Shown here piece by piece: positions 49,897-57,623 of a DNA stretch of 59,961 nt. The notes beneath the pieces were generated by a model. It was not told where the DNA came from, did no database searches, and saw only the letters and a program-made list of their open reading frames with translations. The stretch comes from Bryobacterales bacterium. Its GTDB lineage: Bacteria; Acidobacteriota; Terriglobia; Bryobacterales; Bryobacteraceae. The stretch is from positions 1 through 59,961 of the forward strand of contig PLRS01000021.1 of NCBI GenBank assembly GCA_003164035.1, given 5' to 3'. Each line of letters begins with the position of its first letter. Within the stretch, counting starts at the first letter, position 1. A program made the translations under genes and the position numbers.

Positions 49897-52497
49897 TTAT
49901 TCGCTCCGGATGGCGCTCAGCGGGTCGACGCGCACTGCCCGCAACGCCGGCAGGACGCTGCCGGCCAGCGCCATCAGCACCGCCAATGCGCTTCCCGCCA
50001 GAAAGGCGATGGGGTCGTCCGGACGCACCCCGGCCAACGCCGCCTGCATGGCCCTCCCAGCCAAATAGGATGCTGCCATTCCCACCGCTACTCCCACTCC
50101 GCACAGCACCGCGCCCTGGCGCAGCACCATGCCGAAAATGTTGGCCGGCCGCGCGCCAATGGCCAACCGCACGCCAATCTCCTGCGTCCGGCTCGAAACC
50201 GCGAACGACAGCAGGCCGTGGATCCCCACCACCGCCAGCAGAAACGCCGCCAGCGCGAAGCCGCCCAATACGCGCAGGTGTACCACTCGAGGGGCGCTGT
50301 CCAGCGCCACCACTTCGTCCAAAGTTTGTACGTCGGAAATGGGTTGCTCCGGATCGGCCGCCGCCACGATCCGCCGGATCGCCGGCAGCAGCGAAGCGGG
50401 ATCGCCTTCGCCGCGGATCGCCAGGTCTTTGGGAGCGTACCAGGGGAACGCGCCGTCGCCTACCTGCCGATAGGGCAGATACACTTGCGGCTCGCTGGTT
50501 CTCTCCAGGCCGCGCGTCCGCACGTCGCCGGCCACCCCCTCCACCGTCCAATCCGTGATCTCCGTGTCCAGGATCCTCAGATGGCGGCCCAGCGCCCCCT
50601 GTCCCGGCCAGTACCGGCGCACGAAGGATTGGCTGACGATGGCTACCGCCAGCGTCGTAACCGTGTCCGATTCGACCACATCGCGGCCGGCCAGAAGCGG
50701 TATTCCCATGGCAGCAAAATAGCCCGGCGTGATGAACCGCAGGCTGGCCCGGTCGTTGGTAGTTGCCTCCACCGGAGCGCCGTCTACGCTCACCGGCCAA
50801 ACGCCGCCTCCCATCACAATGGGGAGGAAGCTCGTGTAGCCGGCCGCGCGCACCCCCGGCAGCGCCCGAACGCCCGTCAGTACTTGTTCGTAAAACCGAA
50901 ACCGCGGCGCGATCTTTTCGTATTTCGGCATCGGCAGCGAGGTTCTCAGCGTTAAGACCCCTTCCGCCCGAAATCCCGGGTCGGTGTTCTCGATCTGCCA
51001 CAGCGCCCGCATCAGCAGGCCGCACGAAACCAGCAGCGCCACCGACGAGGTTACCTGCGCCACCACCAGCACGCCGCGCAGCCGCTCGCGCCTTCCGCCC
51101 ACCCCCGACCGTGAGCCTTCGCGCAGTCCGCCCACCGCCGCGTCTGCCGTGCGCAGCGCTGGGATGGTGCCGAACCCGATCCCCGTCAGCGTGGTCAGCA
51201 CCAGCGCCAGCCCGATCGCCCGGCCGTCGATCGCAAACGTTTCCGCAATCGGCAGCCCGCTTGGCACCAGCTTGGCCAGCAGCGGAGCGGCTTCCGCCGC
51301 CAGCCCGATTCCCACCGCCCCACCGGCCAACGCCAGTAGCATGCTTTCCGTCAGCAACTGCCGAACCAGCCGTTCCCGCCCCGCGCCCAGCGCCGTCCGT
51401 ACCGCAACCTCCTTCCGCCGCAACAGGCCGCGCGCCAGCAGCAGGTTCGCCAGGTTGGTGCACGTCATCAGCAGCAGGCATAGCGACGCCGCAGCCAGTA
51501 CGATCAGCAAAACCCGCGCGCGATCCCCCACCAGTTCCCGTATGTCGCCCACGGTAGCCGTTACCTTGCGGTTACCCTTCGGGTAGAGCCGCTCGAGTTG
51601 CGCCGATATGGCCAGCATCTGTTCCCGCGCCCGCTTCAGGGAAACGCCTGGCCGCAGTTTCGCCAGCACATTCAGGTAGTAATTGGTGCGGTACGCGAAG
51701 TCCGCCGGCGTGAAGCGCATGGCGGTCCAGAGGCGTATCTGGTTTGGAAAGCGGTTCGGCACGTAGAAGTCCGGCGGCAGTACGCCGATGACGGTGAACG
51801 GGGAGCCATCTAGCAGGATTTTTCGGTTCAGGATCCCCGGGTCGCCGCCGAACCGGTCGCGCCACAGCCCGTCGCTCAAGATCGCCGTTCCCGCCGCGCC
51901 GTCGCGGTCGTCCTCGGCGGAGAACAGCCGTCCCAGTTCCGGCCTCGCCCCGAGCAAGGGCAACAGGTCCGCCGTCACCGACGCGCCCGACAGGTTTTCG
52001 GGCTGCCCGCTGCCGCTCAAGTTCACCGAAAGCCCGCGAAACGCGCCCATGCTTTCGAACACCGAGTTCAGGTTCTTCCAGTCGCGGTAGTTGGCCGGGG
52101 AAGGCTCCATGCGCGAGTATCCGGGAATGCTCTCCCACAGCATCGTCAGCCGATCTGCGTCGGGAAACGGCAGCCGCCGGATCAGCACGTGGTCGGCGAT
52201 CGAAAACGCCGCCGTGGTCGCGCCCACCCCCAGCGCCGTCACCCCGATCGCGGTCAGCGCGAATCCCTTCGACCGGGTCAGCGTGCGTGCGCTCTGGCGA
52301 ACGTCCTGGCGCAGGATTTCCCAGTGCGCCGCGGCGGCGGTGACCGCCACGTCGGCGGTCATCTCCAGGTACAGCCCGATGCGGCTCCAGATACCCACCG
52401 CATCGCGCTTCCGCTGGGCGTGGATCGCGCCCATCTCGGCCGCGTATTCGTGGCGGAACGAGGCCGGCAACAGGTGAAGCAGAAGCCGCTCCAGCAT
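49897..52497 (-). CDS. ADOP-type ABC permease (MacB/FtsX-like)
   Basis: An 866-residue membrane protein. Its N-terminus (LERLLLHLLPASFRHEYAAE) is a different prefix domain from that of the permease at 23888. The two MacB-core/FtsX units start near LTRSKGFALTAIGVTALGVG and GVLVVAQVTSSVALLVSCGL. About eight transmembrane helices are present; the C-terminal motif is SRTQEIGVRLAIGARPANIF. Its start codon directly follows the stop of the padR gene, so the two are co-translated. There is no ATPase gene nearby. The transported or sensed substrate is unknown. Confidence 0.92.
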   Translation of the reverse strand: MLERLLLHLLPASFRHEYAAEMGAIHAQRKRDAVGIWSRIGLYLEMTADVAVTAAAAHWEILRQDVRQSARTLTRSKGFALTAIGVTALGVGATTAAFSIADHVLIRRLPFPDADRLTMLWESIPGYSRMEPSPANYRDWKNLNSVFESMGAFRGLSVNLSGSGQPENLSGASVTADLLPLLGARPELGRLFSAEDDRDGAAGTAILSDGLWRDRFGGDPGILNRKILLDGSPFTVIGVLPPDFYVPNRFPNQIRLWTAMRFTPADFAYRTNYYLNVLAKLRPGVSLKRAREQMLAISAQLERLYPKGNRKVTATVGDIRELVGDRARVLLIVLAAASLCLLLMTCTNLANLLLARGLLRRKEVAVRTALGAGRERLVRQLLTESMLLALAGGAVGIGLAAEAAPLLAKLVPSGLPIAETFAIDGRAIGLALVLTTLTGIGFGTIPALRTADAAVGGLREGSRSGVGGRRERLRGVLVVAQVTSSVALLVSCGLLMRALWQIENTDPGFRAEGVLTLRTSLPMPKYEKIAPRFRFYEQVLTGVRALPGVRAAGYTSFLPIVMGGGVWPVSVDGAPVEATTNDRASLRFITPGYFAAMGIPLLAGRDVVESDTVTTLAVAIVSQSFVRRYWPGQGALGRHLRILDTEITDWTVEGVAGDVRTRGLERTSEPQVYLPYRQVGDGAFPWYAPKDLAIRGEGDPASLLPAIRRIVAAADPEQPISDVQTLDEVVALDSAPRVVHLRVLGGFALAAFLLAVVGIHGLLSFAVSSRTQEIGVRLAIGARPANIFGMVLRQGAVLCGVGVAVGMAASYLAGRAMQAALAGVRPDDPIAFLAGSALAVLMALAGSVLPALRAVRVDPLSAIRSE

Positions 52498-52866
52498 CTA
52501 CGCCCCCTCCGGCACGAAGCCGCTGGCCCGCGCCAGTTCCACCAGTTGCGACATGCGCCGCGCCTCCGCCCGGGCTACCTCCCGCCCGAACGGCGTGATG
52601 CGGTAATAGCGCCGCCGCTCGTCGTCCAGTTCCGGCAAGGGCCGGTCCGCCGTTTCCACGATCAACCCCTGTTCGAGCATCCGCTGGATCGAGCGGTACA
52701 GCGTTCCCGCGCTGAGCTTCAACTCGCCGCCGGTTCGCGCCGCCACGTCCTGAATAATCCCGTAGCCGTGGCGGTCGCCGTCAGCAACCGCCAGAAGGAT
52801 GTGAAACGTCGCCGGCGGCAATGGCAGCAGTGGCGAGGTATCGGCAAACCCGGTTTCAATGGACAT
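52498..52866 (-). CDS. PadR-family transcriptional regulator
   Basis: A 122-residue winged-helix protein. It has ATFHILLAVADGDRHGYGII, recognition segment LSAGTLYRSIQRMLEQGLI and wing RYYRITPFGREVARAEARR, then an Arg/Leu-rich final helix. It is the second PadR in the window and differs clearly from the one at 23537. Its promoter's -10 box ends only 6 bp before the ATG, so its mRNA is probably leaderless. The palindrome inside that promoter is its likely operator. The stop codon touches the permease start. Confidence 0.92.
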   Translation of the reverse strand: MSIETGFADTSPLLPLPPATFHILLAVADGDRHGYGIIQDVAARTGGELKLSAGTLYRSIQRMLEQGLIVETADRPLPELDDERRRYYRITPFGREVARAEARRMSQLVELARASGFVPEGA

Positions 52867-52872
52867 GCTTCC

Positions 52873-52900
52873 ATTATATTCATAAAGAATATATTGTCAA
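52873..52900 (-). promoter_or_regulatory. Consensus promoter with operator, probably leaderless transcript
   Basis: On the minus strand TTGACA (52900-52895), 16 bp, TATAAT (52878-52873) match the sigma-70 consensus perfectly. ATATTC-N5-GAATAT (52876-52892, a perfect 17-bp palindrome) overlaps spacer and -10. Only six bases separate the -10 box from the padR ATG at 52866, leaving no room for a Shine-Dalgarno site. Confidence 0.8.
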
Positions 52901-52979
52901 CGGGTATATCCACTGAGTATGTATCCACGCGTAATGGTTACCAGGCTCCTTTCAGCCTCACGGACAACTTGCCAGAACT

Positions 52980-53050
52980 GCACAAAGTTGCACAACGCCG
53001 CACAAGAATTCCGCCGCCGGACTGCGGCCCAGTGCACAAAAGTGCACAAT
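52980..53050. repeat. GCACAA repeats at 10-bp spacing
   Basis: GCACAA begins at 52980, 52990, 53000, 53034 and 53044. The first three and last two are exactly 10 bp apart, so each group lies on one face of the helix. They sit between the divergent padR and hybrid-kinase genes and could be binding sites for a regulator. The rest of 52901-53357 holds no convincing gene. Confidence 0.6.
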
Positions 53051-53357
53051 TGCGAACAAACCGGGACCTTAACGCCAGCCGGGAAAGCCCCTCGCTTCTC
53101 TGGGAAAACTCGCCGCACCTGGACGCTGGTACTGGAATCCCCCTCAGCGGGCACGCCGTACTAAAGAGTGACGAACGACGAGCCGATATATCCAGCGAGA
53201 CCTAATTGATGATCGGCTTTGGGAGGTTGCCGCGAAACCGACCGTTGGTGGAATCGCAGCCGGGGGGATGGGTGCCGGCGGTTGGCTTTCGAGCCTCTGC
53301 CGAACACCTGCCGGGAAATATTGGGCGCGCCCGGAAACTCGCGGCGGGTTACCGGCC

Positions 53358-55865
53358 ATGAGAGCCATCTTTTCACGGATGCTTGGGGCGCCGCGATCCT
53401 GGCGTGGCCGGTTGGTTCTGCTGGTGGGCTTTCTGGCAGCCCTGGCTGGGCTCGGGGCCTATTGGCGAACTGAGCGGATGCCGCTCCAGCGAACCTTCAG
53501 GATTGGCTTCCAGGACAATCCGCCCTTACAGTATGCCGATGCGCAGGGCCGCCCGACCGGCGCGGTCCCGGATCTGATCGACGCCGCGGCGCGCCGCGCG
53601 GGGCTCCGTCTGGAGTGGGTGCACACGGCGGAGGGGATTGAGCGAACTCTCTCCACCAAGAGCTTCGACCTGTGGCCCGTGGCGGTGGATCTGCCGGAGC
53701 GCCGGCACCGGATCTACGTCAGTACGCCGTGGGCTAAAGTCGCCTATGCGATTGTTTCGTTGCCGTCTCTGCCCATCCGTGGTCCGCAGGATGTGGGGGG
53801 AAAAACCCTGGCCGTAACTACTCGGATCTCCGCCGATGCGAGCATGGTCGGCCGCTATTTGCCCCACGCCTCAGTCGTCCCTCAGTACGACTCGGCGGGT
53901 GTGATCGCGGCGGTCTGCAGCGGAGCCGCGGCCACCGGCCTGCTGGGGTTCAACCCCCTGCGCGGCCCGCAGCAATCCCGTTGCAATGGAACGCCTCTGC
54001 TATTGCGCCCCATCGCCGGCGCCACGTTCTGGATGGGCTTGGGAGCCTCCCAATCCAATGCCGCCGCGCAGGCGGCCGCCGAAATGCTCAGTCAGGAGCT
54101 CGGCCGAATGGCCGAGGACGGCACTGTCGCCAGCATCGACTTTCGCTGGAACACCGACATGAGCACCGAGATCGGCGCTATCTTCGCCTCTCGCAAGGCG
54201 CGGATCTACCAGACTGTGCTTCTGGGGGCGCTCGGTGTGTTCGCGATCACGCTCCTGGTCACCTTCGTGTTGGCCGGCCGCCTGGTGGTCTCGCAGCGCA
54301 TCGCCAAAGCCGCCAACCAGGCCAAAAGCCAGTTCCTGGCAAATATGAGCCACGAAATGCGCACGCCTCTGAATGGGATCCTGGGGATGGCCGAACTGGT
54401 GTTCGACACCGAGTTGACCCGCGAGCAGCGGGATTGCCTCGGCGCCGTCAAGATGTCGGCGGATTCGCTGCTTTCGGTGATCGACGATATCCTCGACCTC
54501 TCCAAAATGGAGGCGGGTAGATTCGACCTCGATCCGGCCCCCTTCCAGCCCCGCGAACTGGTGGAGCAGACGGTCAAGATGCTGGCATTGCGCGCCCATG
54601 AAAAGGGCTTGGAGCTGGTGTGCGAGGTAGATGCTTTCCTGCCCGAATCGGTGGTAGCCGATGCCGGCCGCATCCGCCAGATTCTGATTAACCTGGTGGG
54701 CAATGCGGTTAAGTTTACCGAGCGCGGCGAGATCCTGGTGACGGTAACCGGCGTTCCCGTCCCGGACCCCACCGGCATCGAGCTTCGCTTCTCGGTACGC
54801 GATAGCGGGATCGGCATCCCGCCGGAGAAGCGGCAGGCGATCTTCGACGCTTTTACCCAGGCGGATTCCTCCACCACCCGCCGTTACGGTGGAACCGGCC
54901 TGGGTCTCACGATTTCGCTGCACCTGGTTCAGATGATGGGCGGCATCATCTGGGTGGAGAGCCAGCCGGGACGGGGTAGCACTTTCCATTTCACGGTCCA
55001 GGCCGGCCGAGGAGTCTCGTTCGCAGCCGGTCCATCCGACCCCCACAAACCGTTCGAAGGCGTTCCCGCGCTGATCGTCGACGACAACCAAACCAACCGG
55101 CGCATCCTGTGCGAGAACCTTTCCCGCTGGGGGATGCGGCCGGCAGAGGCGGAAAGCGGCTCAGCCGCAATTCGTTTGCTGGAAGCCGCTTCGTTCCCGC
55201 TGGTGCTGACCGACGTTCACATGCCGGAAATGGACGGTTTCCAACTGGCCGAGCGCATCAAGCGGCGGCATCGCTCGGCGCTAATCGCCATGCTGACCTC
55301 GCACACCGGTGCCGGCGATGTCGCGCGCAGCCGGGAGTTGGGAATCGATGCCTACCTCACCAAGCCTGTCGCCCAGGCGGAATTGCGGAAAGCGATCGCG
55401 GAGGTTCTCTTGCATGCGCCGCGCGCCACCCCGGCTCCGCCGCCTCCCAAGCCCGCCTCCGAGAGCCCTAAAAGCGCCGCCACGCTGCGCATTCTGTTGG
55501 CGGAAGACAACCCGGTCAACCAGAAGGTCGCGCTGCGCATGCTGGAGCAGCAGGGCCATAGCGTGGCGCTGGCGGAAGACGGGCGGGCAGCCTTGGCGGC
55601 ATTCGGGCGCGGCCCCTTCGACCTGGTCCTGATGGACGTTCAGATGCCGGACATGGATGGATTTGAGGCTACCGCCGCGATTCGCAATCTGGAACGCGGC
55701 ACCGGGGCACACATCGCCATCTTCGCCTTGACCGCCCACGCCATGGCGGGCGACCGGGAGCGTTGCCTGGCCGCCGGTATGGACGGCTACATTGCCAAAC
55801 CGATCCGCAAGAGCGACCTGCTGGACGCCCTGGCCCGGGTACGCCCCGCCCAGGTCGATCGCTGA
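53358..55865 (+). CDS. Hybrid sensor histidine kinase with periplasmic SBP3 sensor and two receivers
   Basis: An 835-residue protein. TM1 is about 17-34. A periplasmic amino-acid-binding-type domain (SBP_bac_3, about 45-275) follows: [20 protein letters not shown], then [22 protein letters not shown]2 is about 292-315. HisKA has His332 in [16 protein letters not shown]. HATPase has [17 protein letters not shown] and GTGLGLTIS. Receiver 1 carries Asp619 ([11 protein letters not shown]) and receiver 2 Asp760 ([11 protein letters not shown]). It lacks a phosphotransfer domain, so an outside Hpt or direct output is needed. It probably senses a small amino-acid-like ligand. ATG 53358 was chosen because the membrane anchor follows. 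Confidence 0.92.
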   Translation: MRAIFSRMLGAPRSWRGRLVLLVGFLAALAGLGAYWRTERMPLQRTFRIGFQDNPPLQYADAQGRPTGAVPDLIDAAARRAGLRLEWVHTAEGIERTLSTKSFDLWPVAVDLPERRHRIYVSTPWAKVAYAIVSLPSLPIRGPQDVGGKTLAVTTRISADASMVGRYLPHASVVPQYDSAGVIAAVCSGAAATGLLGFNPLRGPQQSRCNGTPLLLRPIAGATFWMGLGASQSNAAAQAAAEMLSQELGRMAEDGTVASIDFRWNTDMSTEIGAIFASRKARIYQTVLLGALGVFAITLLVTFVLAGRLVVSQRIAKAANQAKSQFLANMSHEMRTPLNGILGMAELVFDTELTREQRDCLGAVKMSADSLLSVIDDILDLSKMEAGRFDLDPAPFQPRELVEQTVKMLALRAHEKGLELVCEVDAFLPESVVADAGRIRQILINLVGNAVKFTERGEILVTVTGVPVPDPTGIELRFSVRDSGIGIPPEKRQAIFDAFTQADSSTTRRYGGTGLGLTISLHLVQMMGGIIWVESQPGRGSTFHFTVQAGRGVSFAAGPSDPHKPFEGVPALIVDDNQTNRRILCENLSRWGMRPAEAESGSAAIRLLEAASFPLVLTDVHMPEMDGFQLAERIKRRHRSALIAMLTSHTGAGDVARSRELGIDAYLTKPVAQAELRKAIAEVLLHAPRATPAPPPPKPASESPKSAATLRILLAEDNPVNQKVALRMLEQQGHSVALAEDGRAALAAFGRGPFDLVLMDVQMPDMDGFEATAAIRNLERGTGAHIAIFALTAHAMAGDRERCLAAGMDGYIAKPIRKSDLLDALARVRPAQVDR

Positions 55866-56489
55866 TTACCGTGCCCGCTTCCGTTCCAGTTCGGTGAGCG
55901 CCGCCAGCACATCGGTGCTGTGATGGCGCGGGTCGGCACGCATCCAGATTTTGGCCACCCGGCCCTCCGGATCGACCAGAAACGTGGCCAGGATGGGCCG
56001 CTTCCCAATCATCGCCACCCGGTCGAGGGCGCCATAGCTTTTCGCCACTCTTCGCTTGCGGTCTGTGAGCAATTTGAACGTCAGCGCCTGTTGCGCGCCG
56101 AACGCTTTGTGCCGGGCGGGGGAATCCGGGCTCGCACCCACTACTACGGCTTGGGCCTTTTGGTATTGCGCCAGATCGCGCTGAAAGTTGTGCGCTTCGA
56201 TGGTGCAGCCGGGGCTTTCGTCGTATGGATAGAAATACAGAACCAGCCATTTGCCGCGAAAATCCTTCAGGCCGGCCGTGCCGCCATCCTGGGCGGGCAG
56301 GCTGAAATCGGGGGCCGCATCGCCGGCCTGGAGCACCCGGTCGATATCCGGGTTTGGCGTGGCGGTCTTTTTGTGGAAGAACGGCATGCCGAGTGCCGTG
56401 CCCAACCCGAGCAGCGTAATGGCCGCCAGGATGCGGAGCGATCCGGCCCGAAATGAACTCAAGTCGAAACCCAACCGAGCCTTATTCAA
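55866..56489 (-). CDS. Membrane-anchored Bcp/AhpC-type peroxiredoxin
   Basis: A 207-residue protein. An N-terminal transmembrane helix (about 17-37) anchors it facing the periplasm. The thioredoxin-fold domain has DAAPDFSLPAQDGGTAGLKD and the peroxidatic Cys in YPYDESPGCTIEAHNF. The usual Thr before it is Ser, and the resolving Cys found five residues later in Bcp proteins is replaced, so it is a one-Cys type. It should reduce peroxides at the cell envelope. It is convergent with the hybrid kinase gene: their stop codons touch, leaving no space for a terminator. Confidence 0.9.
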   Translation of the reverse strand: MNKARLGFDLSSFRAGSLRILAAITLLGLGTALGMPFFHKKTATPNPDIDRVLQAGDAAPDFSLPAQDGGTAGLKDFRGKWLVLYFYPYDESPGCTIEAHNFQRDLAQYQKAQAVVVGASPDSPARHKAFGAQQALTFKLLTDRKRRVAKSYGALDRVAMIGKRPILATFLVDPEGRVAKIWMRADPRHHSTDVLAALTELERKRAR

Positions 56490-56585
56490 CCGGGTCTTCC
56501 CGTTCCATCCAGGAGTTCGAGCGCCGCTGTCCCGCCATGCTCCGAGTCTACAACAGCCGGCTTGTTACAATGAAGCTTCACACTC

Positions 56586-57608
56586 ATGTTGGCAGATTCC
56601 ATACGGGAGCTGGAATCCGGTTCCCTGGCGCGGATACGCGCCGCCCGCACGCTCGAAGAGCTGGAAGCGGTGCGCGTGGAGGTGCTGGGCCGCAAAGGCA
56701 CGCTCACCCTGGCGCAGAAGGAAATCGGCAAGCTGGCGCCGGCCGACCGTCCCGCCTTCGGGCAGATCCTGAACGGCGCCAAGCGGGATCTGGAAGCCGA
56801 GTTCGACCGGCGCAAGAGCGAGTTCGACCAGGCCGCCACCGGCGCCCGCCTCAAGGGAGAATGGCTCGACCTGACCCTGCCCGCTCCGCCGCCGCGGCGC
56901 GGCCACCTGCACCCCATCACGCGCATCCAGCGGGAATTGGAAGAGCTGTTCCGGTCGCTCGGTTTCGCCGTGCTGGATGGGCCCGAGGTGGAAGACGAAT
57001 ACCACAACTTCGACGCCCTGAACATTCCCGCCGAGCATCCCGCGCGCGACATGCAGGACACGTTCTGGCTCGAAGGCGGCCATTTGCTGCGCACCCACAC
57101 TTCGCCGGTGCAGGTGCGCGGCATGGAACGGCTGGGGCCGCCGCTGCGCATGATCGCGCCCGGCCGCGTGTTCCGCAACGAGAGCGTGGACGCGTCCCAC
57201 GAGCACACCTTCTATCAACTCGAGGGCATGATGATCGACCGCGACGTTTCGGTCGCGCACCTGCTCTATTTCATGAAAACGCTGCTCACCGCCATTTTCC
57301 ACCGGGAGGTGACGGTGCGTCTGCGGCCGGGTTATTTCCCCTTCGTCGAGCCCGGCTTCGAGCTGGATATTCAGTGCCTGATCTGCGGCGGCACCGGCTG
57401 CGCCGTCTGTAAACAGAGCGGCTGGGTGGAACTGCTGCCCTGCGGGCTGGTGAACCCCAACGTGCTGCGCATGAGCGCCATCGACCCGGAGGAATGGAAC
57501 GGTTTTGCTTTCGGCCTGGGGCTGACGCGCCTGGCGATGATGCGTTACGGCATCGACGATATCCGCCATCTGCAGGGCGGCGACCTGCGATTCCTGGAAC
57601 AGTTCTGA
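56586..57608 (+). CDS. pheS: Phenylalanine-tRNA ligase alpha subunit
   Basis: A 340-residue protein of normal length. An N-terminal coiled-coil arm (residues 1-90) binds tRNA. The class II catalytic core follows: motif 1 HPITRIQRELEELFRSLGF, motif 2 HTSPVQVRGM with RVFRNESVDASHEHTFYQLE, and motif 3 GFAFGLGLTRLAMMRYGI. Four Cys in CLICGGTGCAVCKQSG suggest a local metal site, as in some PheS. It forms a heterotetramer with PheT, encoded 15 bp downstream. The ATG at 56586 is preferred. Confidence 0.97.
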   Translation: MLADSIRELESGSLARIRAARTLEELEAVRVEVLGRKGTLTLAQKEIGKLAPADRPAFGQILNGAKRDLEAEFDRRKSEFDQAATGARLKGEWLDLTLPAPPPRRGHLHPITRIQRELEELFRSLGFAVLDGPEVEDEYHNFDALNIPAEHPARDMQDTFWLEGGHLLRTHTSPVQVRGMERLGPPLRMIAPGRVFRNESVDASHEHTFYQLEGMMIDRDVSVAHLLYFMKTLLTAIFHREVTVRLRPGYFPFVEPGFELDIQCLICGGTGCAVCKQSGWVELLPCGLVNPNVLRMSAIDPEEWNGFAFGLGLTRLAMMRYGIDDIRHLQGGDLRFLEQF

Positions 57609-57623
57609 GGCTCGAGGCGCCAT

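Noticed and set aside
52897-53154. 85-codon minus-strand frame with LCTFV / LCNFV repeats
   Set aside because: The amino-acid repetition is just the translation of the GCACAA DNA repeats; no start signal or family.
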